Assembly (NCBI RefSeq): GCF_004345265.1
Contig: NZ_SLUM01000001.1
Span: 62,001 to 126,000 of the forward strand
Direction of reading: 5' to 3'
DNA: 64,000 nucleotides
DNA from: Allofournierella massiliensis
GTDB taxonomy: Bacteria; Bacillota; Clostridia; Oscillospirales; Ruminococcaceae
Below, piece by piece: positions 1 through 7,940 of the stretch; position 1 is the stretch's first letter, and each line of letters begins with the position of its first letter. The position numbers and the translations under genes were made by a program. The notes under the pieces are model-generated. The model was not told the origin of the DNA. It searched no databases and saw only the letters and a program-made list of their open reading frames with translations.

Positions 1-1
1 G

Positions 2-610
2 CTGGCCCAGCAGATTGCCGACGCTCTGGGCGTTGAGCTGGAAGTGATGGACATGGCTTTTGACGGCATCATCCCCGCCGTGAAGTCCAACCAGGTGGAC
101 ATCGGCATCGCCGCCTTCACCGTGGACGAGGAGCGCGCCAAGGAGATCGACTTCACCGACATGTACCAGAAGGACGAGCAGATGCTGATCGTCAAGAAGG
201 GCAACGAGGAAGTTTACACCACCAAGGAGTCCCTGGCCGGCCAGCAGGTTGGCGCCCAGCGCGGCACCATCCAGAGCAAGCTGATCCAGAGCGCTCTGCC
301 CGATTCCACCCTGTTCGAGCTGGACAAGTGGCCCACCCTGGCCATGGAAGTGGCCAACGGCAACATTGCCGCCATCGTGGTGGACGGCGCCGTGGGCGAG
401 AGCCTGATCGCCACCAACGACGGCATTGCTCAGGCCAACTTCACCTTCAGCGCCGAGGAGGCCAACTTCGGTAAGGCCGCCGTGGTTGCCAAGGGCAAGG
501 ATGACCTGAAGGAGCTGGTGAACGCCGTGATCGCCAACGTGACCGCCGACGGTTCCTTCCAGGCTGCCTACGACGAAGCGGTTGAACTGGCCGGCACTCT
601 GGGCGTATAA
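2..610 (+). CDS. Amino-acid ABC transporter substrate-binding protein, C-terminal part
   Basis: The reading frame is open from the window edge, so the N-terminus (signal peptide and first lobe) is missing; about 202 residues are visible. The sequence is a type II periplasmic-binding fold of the polar amino-acid family (SBP_bac_3). A typical hinge stretch, GIIPAVKSNQVDIGIAAFT, is followed by a TVDEERAKEIDFTDMY segment seen in ligand-binding lobes of GlnH/ArtJ-type proteins. In a Gram-positive cell it would be a lipid-anchored receptor on the outer face of the membrane. The permease and ATPase genes follow on the same strand, so it belongs to their importer. The amino acid bound cannot be told from the sequence. 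Confidence 0.93.
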   Translation: MAQQIADALGVELEVMDMAFDGIIPAVKSNQVDIGIAAFTVDEERAKEIDFTDMYQKDEQMLIVKKGNEEVYTTKESLAGQQVGAQRGTIQSKLIQSALPDSTLFELDKWPTLAMEVANGNIAAIVVDGAVGESLIATNDGIAQANFTFSAEEANFGKAAVVAKGKDDLKELVNAVIANVTADGSFQAAYDEAVELAGTLGV

Positions 611-625
611 TAAAAGGAAAAAAGG

Positions 626-660
626 GCATCCTCACACCCCGGTTCGGGGCGTGAGGATGC
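626..660 (+). other. Intercistronic hairpin between binding protein and permease genes
   Basis: Arms GCATCCTCAC and GTGAGGATGC enclose a GC-rich inner stem (CCCCG/CGGGG). No long T-run follows. Such hairpins after binding-protein genes often protect the 3' end of the abundant binding-protein mRNA or partly terminate transcription. That role is inferred from family precedent. Confidence 0.6.
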
Positions 661-688
661 TGTTGTGTCTCTACGAAAGGGGAGTCTT

Positions 689-1384
689 ATGGAGTTTCTG
701 GAAAAGATGGTGACCCTGTTCACCAAGTACAACAGCTTCTTCAGCGCAGGTGTGGCCAACACCATCATTCTTGCGCTGTTCACTGTGCTGCTGGGCACCG
801 TGCTGGGCACGCTGCTGGCCATCATGAAGCTGGGCAAGTTTGCCCCCACCCGCTGGCTGGCCAACGTTTACATCGAGTTCATCCGCGGCACGCCGCTGAT
901 GATTCAGGTCATGTTTCTGTTCTACGGCCTGCCCATGGTGGGCATCACCTTCCCCAGCCTGCCCTTCATCTCCAACTCCGACCGGTTCATGGCCGGTATC
1001 TGCGCCATGAGCATCAACAGCGGCGCCTATGTGGCCGAGATCATCCGCAGCGGCATCCAGGCGGTGGACAAGGGCCAGACCGAGGCCGCCCGCAGCCTGG
1101 GCTTCAAATCCGGCCAGACCATGCGCATGGTGGTGCTGCCTCAGGCCATCAAGAACATCCTGCCCGCTTTGGGCAACGAGTTCGTGACCGTGATCAAGGA
1201 ATCCTCCATTGTATCGGTCATCGGCATTGCCGACCTGATGTACCAGACCAACAGCGTGATCTCCACCACCTACCGCTCGCTGGCGGCGCTGGCGGTGGCA
1301 GCCATCATCTACTTTATCATGACCTTCGTAACCTCCCGCCTGATCGCGTTTGCAGAAAGGAAAATGGCCAATGGCACAAGATGA
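689..1384 (+). CDS. Amino-acid ABC transporter permease
   Basis: A 231-residue inner-membrane protein of the HisM/GlnP family. It starts with ATG at 689 after the ribosome site GAAAGGGGAG; an upstream in-frame GTG at 665 has no comparable site. Several hydrophobic segments are visible. A family EAA-loop region ([28 protein letters not shown]) lies near residues 105-135, the part that docks on the ATPase, and the family segment [10 protein letters not shown] lies near 65-75. Its end overlaps the ATPase start by 14 bp, indicating translational coupling. With the upstream receptor and downstream ATPase it forms a complete importer for a polar amino acid of unknown identity. Confidence 0.93.
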   Translation: MEFLEKMVTLFTKYNSFFSAGVANTIILALFTVLLGTVLGTLLAIMKLGKFAPTRWLANVYIEFIRGTPLMIQVMFLFYGLPMVGITFPSLPFISNSDRFMAGICAMSINSGAYVAEIIRSGIQAVDKGQTEAARSLGFKSGQTMRMVVLPQAIKNILPALGNEFVTVIKESSIVSVIGIADLMYQTNSVISTTYRSLAALAVAAIIYFIMTFVTSRLIAFAERKMANGTR

Positions 1385-2114
1385 ACTGATCGTTGTAAAA
1401 GATTTGAACAAGTCCTTCGGTAAGCTCCATGTGCTCAAGGATGTGAACACCAGCATCCGCAAGGGTGAAGTGGTGGCGGTGATCGGCCCCTCCGGCAGCG
1501 GCAAGAGCACCTTTCTGCGCTGTTTGAACCTGCTGGAGGTACCCACCAGCGGCCATGTGTTCTTTGAAGGCGTGGACATCTGCGACAAAAAGACCAATAT
1601 CGACCTGCACCGCCAGAAGATCGGCATGGTGTTCCAGCAGTTCAACCTGTTCAACAACATGACCGTTCTGAAAAACATCACCGCCGCGCCGGTGAAGATC
1701 CGCAAAATGGACCCCAAGGCCGCCGAGGAAAAGGCCCTGCAGCTGCTGGACCGGGTGGGCCTCGCGGACAAGGCGGACAGCTACCCCGCCCAGCTTTCCG
1801 GCGGCCAGAAGCAGCGCGTGGCCATTGTGCGTGCGCTGGCCATGGAGCCGGACGTGATGCTCTTCGACGAGCCCACCAGCGCCCTTGACCCGGAGATGGT
1901 GGGCGAGGTGCTGCAGGTTATGAAGGATCTGGCCGCCGAGGGCATGACCATGGTGGTGGTGACCCACGAGATGAGCTTTGCCCGCGAGGTGTCCAGCCGG
2001 GTGGTCTTTATGGCCGACGGCCAGATCCGGGAGGATCGGCCCGCCCGGGAGCTGTTTGCAGACCCCCACGACGACCGCCTGAAGGACTTCCTTTCCAAGG
2101 TTCTCAACCTGTGA
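1371..2114 (+). CDS. Amino-acid ABC transporter ATP-binding protein (GlnQ type)
   Basis: A 247-residue ABC ATPase that powers the preceding permease. Visible motifs in order are Walker A GPSGSGKS (about residues 39-46), the Q-loop in FQQFNLF, signature LSGGQKQR, Walker B VMLFDEP, and the H-loop in VVTHEMSFA. The start at 1371 is preceded by AGAAAGG at good spacing; the longer frame from 1350 lies inside the permease. It is the last gene of the importer operon, and a palindromic repeat and then a terminator follow. The match to the polar amino-acid subfamily (GlnQ/ArtP) is strong; substrate is not deducible. Confidence 0.95.
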   Translation: MAQDELIVVKDLNKSFGKLHVLKDVNTSIRKGEVVAVIGPSGSGKSTFLRCLNLLEVPTSGHVFFEGVDICDKKTNIDLHRQKIGMVFQQFNLFNNMTVLKNITAAPVKIRKMDPKAAEEKALQLLDRVGLADKADSYPAQLSGGQKQRVAIVRALAMEPDVMLFDEPTSALDPEMVGEVLQVMKDLAAEGMTMVVVTHEMSFAREVSSRVVFMADGQIREDRPARELFADPHDDRLKDFLSKVLNL

Positions 2115-2151
2115 AAGACCTGCTGGGCATGAAAAAGCGCCCGGAGCACAA

Positions 2152-2248
2152 GGGCAATGCCGCACAATTCCAGGTGGCGGAGCGCGCCGGAAAATTTTGA
2201 CGCGATACGCCGCCTGAGCCGGCAGGCGTGAATTATGCGGTGTTGCCC
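2152..2248. repeat. Dispersed palindromic repeat, short full-length copy
   Basis: A 97-bp element with imperfect terminal inverted repeats. The left end is GGGCAATGCCGCACAATTC; the right end read on the other strand is GGGCAACACCGCATAATTC. The interior includes CGGAAAATTTTGACGCGATA and a GGCTCAGGCGGCGTATCGCG stretch on the minus strand. It matches the longer copy at 35937-36111 and half copies at 27502, 32994 and 38898. It sits just after the ABC operon and encodes nothing visible, so it resembles a REP or MITE-like sequence. Confidence 0.75.
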
Positions 2249-2262
2249 AAGACAAAAACAAC

Positions 2263-2306
2263 GCGGCGCGGCTCCCCTTGCAAAAAGGGGGCCGGGCCGC
2301 TTTTTT
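2263..2306 (+). terminator. Terminator after the ABC importer operon
   Basis: A GC-rich stem (GCGGC...CCGC outside, CCCCTT...AAGGGG inside) is followed by TTTTTT. It would end the importer transcript before eutH. Confidence 0.7.
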
Positions 2307-2341
2307 GTGCCCGGGGCAAAGAGGAATGGGGGAAACGGAAG

Positions 2342-3427
2342 ATGAACATCTGCATCGGGGTGCTTTTGTGCTTTGCGGTGCTGGGCCTTGCGGACAAGAT
2401 TCTGGGCGGGCGGCTGGGCGTTGCCGCCGAGCTGGACCGGGGGCTTGCGGCCATGGGCTCTTTGAGCCTTTCCATGACCGGTATCTACTGCCTGATCATC
2501 ACCGCCATGAGCGCGCTGGAGGGCGGGCTCTCGGCGGTGAGCCGGGCGCTGCCCTTTGACGCTTCGCTGGCCGCGGGCATGCTGCTGGCCCCGGATATGG
2601 GCGGCTGGGCCACCGCCAGCCAGCTGGCGGCAAGCGGGGCGCTGGCGGCCTACAGCGGCCTGCTGGTGGCCTCCACGCTGGGCTGCCTTGTGAGCTTCAC
2701 GCTGCCCATTGCGCTGGGCAGTCTGGAGCATTACCAGATCCACGGCTTCATGCAGGGGGTGGTGTGGGGGCTGATCGCCCTGCCCGCCGGCCTTGTGGCG
2801 GGCGGTCTGGCGCTGGGCCTTGCGCCGCTGACGCTGGCGGAAAACCTGTGGCCGGTGCTGGTGCTCTGCGCTTTGCTGGTGGCCGGGCTTGCCAAAGCGC
2901 CCCGGGTCTGCCTGGGTGCGCTGGCCGCCTTCGGTGAGGCGGTGCGGATTCTTGGAGTGCTGGCCTTCGGCGTGGTGGCGCTGGGGCTGTTTTGGCCCGG
3001 GCTTGCCCTTGCGCCCGAAGGCCTTGTGGCCGAGGCGCTGATCATCGTGTTCAAGATCACGGTGGTGGTGTGCGGGGCCATGGTGGCCACCGCCCTGCTC
3101 ATGGCCCGCTGCGGCGGCGCGGTGAGCCGCATTGCCGGTGCGCTGGGGGTGAACGAATACGCGGTGCTGGGGCTGCTGGCGTCGCTGGTGTCCACCGTGT
3201 CCATGCTGCCGCTGTACGCCCGCATGGACGTGCGGGGCAAGGTGATGAATGCGGCGGTTTCGGTGAGCGGGGCCTTCGTGCTGGGCGGCCAGATGGCCTT
3301 TGTGTCCAGCGTGAGCGATGCGCGCAGCGTGGCGGCCTTCTTTGTGTGCAAGATTCTGGGCGGCGCGCTGGCGGCGGCGCTGGCGCTGAAGTTCACCAGA
3401 AACGAGCAGCCGGAAACGGCGGCTTGA
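2342..3427 (+). CDS. eutH: EutH-family ethanolamine permease
   Basis: A 361-residue, very hydrophobic protein with about ten membrane segments. It carries the EutH family stretches LLAPDMGGWATA (about residue 80), an AYSGLLVASTLG segment, and a C-terminal NEYAVLGLLASLVSTVSMLP followed by MDVRGKVMNAAVSVSGAFVLGG. EutH brings ethanolamine across the membrane for use as carbon and nitrogen source. The ATG at 2342 is chosen because hydrophobic homology begins there; the frame upstream runs through the terminator and repeat. No other eut gene (lyase, microcompartment shell) is near, so this is an orphan copy and its substrate range is inferred. Confidence 0.87.
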   Translation: MNICIGVLLCFAVLGLADKILGGRLGVAAELDRGLAAMGSLSLSMTGIYCLIITAMSALEGGLSAVSRALPFDASLAAGMLLAPDMGGWATASQLAASGALAAYSGLLVASTLGCLVSFTLPIALGSLEHYQIHGFMQGVVWGLIALPAGLVAGGLALGLAPLTLAENLWPVLVLCALLVAGLAKAPRVCLGALAAFGEAVRILGVLAFGVVALGLFWPGLALAPEGLVAEALIIVFKITVVVCGAMVATALLMARCGGAVSRIAGALGVNEYAVLGLLASLVSTVSMLPLYARMDVRGKVMNAAVSVSGAFVLGGQMAFVSSVSDARSVAAFFVCKILGGALAAALALKFTRNEQPETAA

Positions 3428-3439
3428 GCGCAAACGGAT

Positions 3440-3494
3440 AAAAGCGCCGGGCCGGTGCGGGGGAAAATCCCCTCGCACCGGCCCGGCGCTTTTT
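3440..3494. terminator. Bidirectional terminator between eutH and the sugar transferase gene
   Basis: A long hairpin (GCGCCGGGCCGGTGCG paired with its complement) is flanked by an A-run on the left and a T-run on the right. It can serve both convergent genes. Confidence 0.85.
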
Positions 3495-4956
3495 ATTCGG
3501 TTTTCTCCTGTGGCGGCTCCGCCCCGGCCTGTTCGTTTTCGGGGGGCTGGGCAGCGTGGGCGGGCTCCAGCTTTTCCTTGTTGAACAGCCCGCCGAAGAT
3601 GGTCATGAACAGAATCTTGATGTCCAGAAAGATGGACCAGTTTTCAATATACCAGATGTCGCACTGGATGCGCCCCTCGATGGAGGTATCGCCCCGGAAG
3701 CCCTTCACCTGAGCCCAGCCGGTGATGCCCGGCCGCACCTGATGCTTCACCATGTAAAGGGGCACCGTCTCCTTGAACTGCTCCACAAAGTGGGGGATTT
3801 CCGGCCGGGGGCCGATCAGGCTCATGTCGCCCTTGAGCACGTTGAAGAACTGGGGCAGCTCGTCGATGCTGCACTTGCGGATCAGGCTGCCGAACCAGGT
3901 TTTGCGGGGGTCGGAATTCTGGCTCCAGCCGGTGTCCTGGCTGGCGTTCACCCGCATGCTGCGGAACTTGTACATGGTGAACAGCTTCTTGTTCAGGCCA
4001 ACCCGCTGCTGGCGGAACAGGATCGGCCCCGGGCTGGACAGCTTCACCCCGATGGCCGCAATCAGCATGATGGGGCTGGTGAGCACGATCAGCACAAGGC
4101 TGCCCACAATGTCCATGCCGCGCTTCAAGGCCGCGTTGAGCATGTTGTCCAGCGGGATGGTGCGGATGCTGATCAGCTTTACCGAGCCGATCACATCCAC
4201 GGTGGGGCGGCTGGGAATGTAGTCGTTGTAGAAGGGGATGATGCGGATCTTGGCGCCCTGCTTTTCGCAGGAGGCGATGATGGTGTTCATGAACTGGGTC
4301 TCGTGGGGCTCCAGCGCCACGATCACCTCGTCCACCGCGGGGCCGGCCAGAAGATCCGGCAGATCCTCGTAGCGGCCCAGATGCTGGCCCAGGCCCTGCT
4401 TTTCGCTGGCGGCCACATAGCCCAGCACATTGTAGCCATACTGGGGGTTGCGGCGCAGCGAATCCACATATTCAAAGGCCAGCCGGCCGTTGCCCACAAT
4501 CAGAACATGCTTCAGGTTGTAGCCCAGCATCCGGAAATGGCGCAGGAAATGCCGCACCGTGACCCGCTTGAGCACCACAAGCCCGGTGGAGAACACGTAA
4601 AACAGCACCAGCACCCCGCGGGAGAAATCCACCGCCCGGGTGAGATACAGCGTCATGCCAATGAGCAAAAGGCCCAGCAGATTCGCCTTTAACAGGGCGA
4701 TGGTCTCGTCCAGCAGGGTGGAAAACCGGAAGGAGCCGTAGAGCTTGAAGGCGTAGTAGATGGCGGCCATGAACACGCCGTAGAGCAGGGCGGGAAAAAT
4801 TGCGCCGTTTTGCAGCAGCACCACCGCCGGGTTGAGCAGATTATCGCGGTAAACGCCCAGCCAGAGCCACACCGCCAGCAGATACGCCAGAGCGATGAGG
4901 AAGATGTCCAGCAGGCAGTTCACAATATTAAGCAAACGCTGGTTTTTGCGGATCAT
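3493..4956 (-). CDS. Polyprenyl-phosphate sugar-1-phosphate transferase (exopolysaccharide initiation)
   Basis: A 487-residue membrane enzyme of the WcaJ/WbaP family. It moves a sugar-1-phosphate, often glucose or galactose, from a UDP-sugar to undecaprenyl phosphate, the first step of capsule or exopolysaccharide assembly. Four to five membrane helices occupy residues 10-140, then a CoA-binding-like nucleotide domain (VLIVGNGRLAFEYVDSL). The C-terminal catalytic domain begins KRGMDIVGSL and holds the SPGPILFRQQRVG, KFRSM and DELPQFFNVLKGDMSLIGPR motifs. It ends with GITGWAQVKG. All conserved blocks are intact. No other polysaccharide genes are adjacent, so it stands alone. The sugar is not deducible. 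Confidence 0.93.
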   Translation of the reverse strand: MIRKNQRLLNIVNCLLDIFLIALAYLLAVWLWLGVYRDNLLNPAVVLLQNGAIFPALLYGVFMAAIYYAFKLYGSFRFSTLLDETIALLKANLLGLLLIGMTLYLTRAVDFSRGVLVLFYVFSTGLVVLKRVTVRHFLRHFRMLGYNLKHVLIVGNGRLAFEYVDSLRRNPQYGYNVLGYVAASEKQGLGQHLGRYEDLPDLLAGPAVDEVIVALEPHETQFMNTIIASCEKQGAKIRIIPFYNDYIPSRPTVDVIGSVKLISIRTIPLDNMLNAALKRGMDIVGSLVLIVLTSPIMLIAAIGVKLSSPGPILFRQQRVGLNKKLFTMYKFRSMRVNASQDTGWSQNSDPRKTWFGSLIRKCSIDELPQFFNVLKGDMSLIGPRPEIPHFVEQFKETVPLYMVKHQVRPGITGWAQVKGFRGDTSIEGRIQCDIWYIENWSIFLDIKILFMTIFGGLFNKEKLEPAHAAQPPENEQAGAEPPQEKTE

Positions 4957-5013
4957 ACCGGTAAGCCCCCTCTGCGGGCCCCAAAGCGGCCCGGGAAAAC
5001 AGTCTTACTCTTT

Positions 5014-5041
5014 ATTATAAGCAAATGGGCGCAAAAGTCCA
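5014..5041 (-). promoter_or_regulatory. Promoter of the sugar transferase gene
   Basis: On the minus strand TGGACT, a 16-bp spacer and TATAAT lie about 60 bp upstream of the start codon at 4956. Confidence 0.55.
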
Positions 5042-5091
5042 TATTTTGATTGATTTTGTCATGAAACGGGAACGAAAAGTTTACAAAAAAA

Positions 5092-5125
5092 GCCGGGCTC
5101 CCCGAAAAAGGGGAACCCGGTTTTT
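5092..5125 (-). terminator. Terminator after the M15/PG-binding gene
   Basis: A hairpin CCGGGTTCCCC/GGGGAGCCCGG (minus strand) with a long T-run lies just past the stop codon at 5139. Confidence 0.8.
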
Positions 5126-5138
5126 GAAAAGCTGGCGG

Positions 5139-5825
5139 TCAGTCGATCACGGTCTTGGTGCGGCCGATGCCCACCGAGGCGGCGGTGATCTTTTTCCATG
5201 TGTTGCAGCCGCAGATGCCGTCCGCCGTCAGGCCGCTCTGGCGCTGGTAGGCCTTCAGGGCGTTTTCGGTGTTGGGGCCGAACTTGCCGTCCAGCGTGCG
5301 GGTGGAATAGCCCAGGGCGTTCAGCGCGTCCTGCAGAATGAGCACATAGGTGTTCACGCAGCCCCGGCGCACGGTGGGGTAGCCGGCGGTGGTGCCGCTG
5401 CAGGCGGGCTTGCCGTAGCGCCGGTCAAAGTGCACCCAGGTGGGGGTCATGTCCTGGGGCTCCACATAGCCCCAGGCCCCGGTGTTTTTGGCCGCCTTCC
5501 AGATGGCGTTGCGGGCGCTGGAGCCCTGCCCCTGGCCCACGTCAAAGGCAACGCCTGCATAGTGCTGGCTGCGGGTGCCGTGGCCGCCCTCCCAGATGCG
5601 CTTGAAGGCGTAGCCGATGTGGATGCCCTTGCCGTAGCTGCGGCGGGTCAGGTTCCAGGCCTCCATGGCGGCGGTGGTGGTCCAGAGGGTGGGGCTCTGG
5701 CTGCTGCCCCGGAACTCCTTCACCTTCATGGTGGTGCCGTAGGAATAGGGCATGGTGTCGTTTTCGCCCAGATTGTAGGTGATCATCTTGTTGGAATAGG
5801 CGTCGTACACATGGATCTTGGGCAT
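5139..5825 (-). CDS. M15-like peptidase domain protein with peptidoglycan-binding domain
   Basis: A 228-residue protein that starts at 5825 behind AAAGGAGCG; longer frames upstream lie in the preceding gene. The middle (residues about 60-140) has HYAGVAFDVGQ and, later, WVHFD, the HxxGxxxD and WxH pattern of zinc D-Ala-D-Ala carboxypeptidases (M15/VanY type). The C-terminal 65 residues form one PG_binding_1 domain (LQDALNALGYSTRTLDGKFG, then a second half ending NTWKKI). No signal peptide is evident. It follows the split SpoIID-like gene by 31 bp, so the two probably form a cell-wall or spore-cortex operon. The substrate and the sporulation link are inferred. Confidence 0.8.
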   Translation of the reverse strand: MPKIHVYDAYSNKMITYNLGENDTMPYSYGTTMKVKEFRGSSQSPTLWTTTAAMEAWNLTRRSYGKGIHIGYAFKRIWEGGHGTRSQHYAGVAFDVGQGQGSSARNAIWKAAKNTGAWGYVEPQDMTPTWVHFDRRYGKPACSGTTAGYPTVRRGCVNTYVLILQDALNALGYSTRTLDGKFGPNTENALKAYQRQSGLTADGICGCNTWKKITAASVGIGRTKTVID

Positions 5826-5856
5826 GGGGAACGCTCCTTTCGTTGATGAAATGGGT

Positions 5857-7919
5857 TCAGGTTTCGGGAATGGGCGGGTACAAAAGCGCGAAGATCGCAT
5901 CCCAGGTGTTGCGGTCCACCGCGCCGGTGGGCGGCAGGCCCAGCCCCTGCTGGAAGGCGACCACCGCATTCTGGGTCTCTTCGCCGTAAACGCCGTCGTT
6001 CGGCACAAAATCCGCCACGCAGTACAGCTGGGCGATGCCGTTCATGGCCTGCTGCAGCGAGCTTACCGCCCCGCCCGCGCTGCCCCGGGCCATCACATAG
6101 CCCGGATACTCCGGCACTCCGGTGGGTACTGTGGAATCCGGCACCCCGGCGGCAAGGCTCAGGAAGGTGGCCTCCAGCGCGTTCCAGATGAATTCGTCCA
6201 CGGCGTCGGTTTCCGGCTGGCCAAATTCCATCTGCCAGCTGTGCAGGGAATCCAACGTGCTCTGGCCGAAGATGCCGTCGATCCTGCCCGGATCCTGCAC
6301 GGTGTCGTAAAAATAGCTGATGTAGCGCAGCAGGAACTGCACGAAGGCCACCGAAGGCCCCTCGGCGCCCATCATCAGCTCGAAGCCGGGCCAGGGCAGC
6401 AGGTTGAAGGCGGCCAGCAGCCCGTCGGCCGAGCGCAGCCGCTGGGCCTGTTCATACAGCGCCTGCCAGGTGGCGGGGCCGATGATGCCGTCCGCCGTCA
6501 GGCCGAACATGGTCTGGAAGGCCTTCACCGCCGCGGTGGTGGCCGGGCCGAAGATGCCGTCGATGGTCACGGTGGGCAGGGTGGGGAAGTAGACCGCCAG
6601 CAGCTTCAGGTAGAACTGGGCCTCCCGCACCGCCTTGCCGGTGCTGCCCTGCTTGAGGGGGGTGCCCGGGTAGGTGCCGGGGCGCTGATTGGGGGCGAGC
6701 AGGCCGTCGGCCACATCGCCGTACACCTCATACAGCTTCTGCCAGGTGGCCGGGCCCACCACGCCGTCCTGCGTCAGGCCGAATTCCTTCTGGAAGGCCT
6801 TTACCGCGCTGGTGGTGGCCGCGCCGAAGATGCCGTCCACCGTGATGGTGGGAACGGACGAGAAGTTGGAGGCGACCATGCGCAGGTAGAACTGCAAAAG
6901 GCGCACGCTGTCGCCCTTATCGCCCTGCCGCAGCGGCGTGCCCGGGTAGCCGCTGGGCTGCTCCTGAATGTCGCTTTCCAGGCTGTTGTAGGCGGCGGCA
7001 ATGGCCTCCCAGGTGGCGGGGCCCACCACGCCGTCCACGGTGAGGCCGTTCTCCCGCTGGAAGGCCCGCACCGCATTGGCGGTGGCATTGCCGTAGATGC
7101 CGTCCACCGAGAGGGAGGGCAGAGCGGGGTCAAACTCGGCCAGAGCGTTCAGCCAGAACTGGATGCGCTCCACCCCGGTGCCGGTGCTGCCGATCTGCAA
7201 AGCGGTGCCCGGGTAGGTGCTGCCGTTCACATTGCTCTCGCCGGTGGGCTTTTCGCCCTCGCTGGTCAATTCCGCCAGATCCTTCACCGATACATAAATG
7301 TAGCTGATTTTGTACCAGGTGGCCCGGCCCACCACGCCGTCCACCGTCAGGCTGAACTGCTTCTGGAAGGCCTTCACCGTGGACTCGGTGGCCGCGCCGA
7401 ACACCCCGTCGGTGCCCGGGTTGCCGAAGAAGGGGTAGTCCTTGGCGATGCGGGTGAGCTGCCGCTGGATGATGCGCACGTTCTGGCCGGTGTCGCCCTT
7501 ACGCAGCGGGGTGCCGGGGTAGCTTTCCGGAATGTCCTGCAGGTTGTTGGTGCGCACGATCTCGATGTCGTTGCCGTAGTAGTATTTCAGAATCTGCAGC
7601 GCGTTCTTGCCCTCGTTGGCCCGATCCACCGTGCCCCACTGCTTCATGCCCTTGCAGGTGACGGACTTGCCGTCGCAGTATTCGGTGTAGTAGGGCTCGA
7701 TGGTACCCTGACGGCGCACATAGGTGTTGAAGATGTCGTCGGTGAGCTTTTCCATCACCTCAAAGATGTTGCGCCTGTGCACATAGTACTGGTCGTAGCT
7801 GGTGGAGTTGGTGATGTTGAAGGTGTAGCCCCGGCTGGGGTACCACTCGGTGAAAATGCGGTTCATGGCCAGGCTGATCTGGGCGTGGATGTTGGCCCGC
7901 AGGGCCTGCTCCGGCCAGG
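5857..7919 (-). pseudogene. C-terminal part of an interrupted SpoIID-like, multi-PG-binding protein
   Basis: From the junction core, this frame encodes 684 residues. It begins EQALRANIHAQISLAMNRIF, then the conserved ITNSTSYDQYYVHRRNIFE and CDGKSVTCKGMKQWGT of the SpoIID-like family, followed by about five to six PG_binding_1 domains. Each repeat has a YPGTPL-linker and ends in DGVVGPATW or similar. The family's N-terminal 189 residues are missing here and are found at 18397-17830. Joining the two across CCTGGCCGG restores one in-frame protein of 873 residues. In the present arrangement this part has no proper start; an internal ATG at 7866 could give a 669-residue truncated product. The likely role is peptidoglycan binding or processing, perhaps at the spore cortex. 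Confidence 0.85.
7911..7919. repeat. Left attachment core of the element
   Basis: CCGGCCAGG, identical to 17830-17838. With the next four bases (GGGG here, TGGG at the right copy) identity is 12 of 13. It lies inside Trp-Pro codons of the split gene and 21 bp from the recombinase stop codon. Confidence 0.75.
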
Positions 7920-7940
7920 GGGGCGTGCCCAGCCCCGCGG

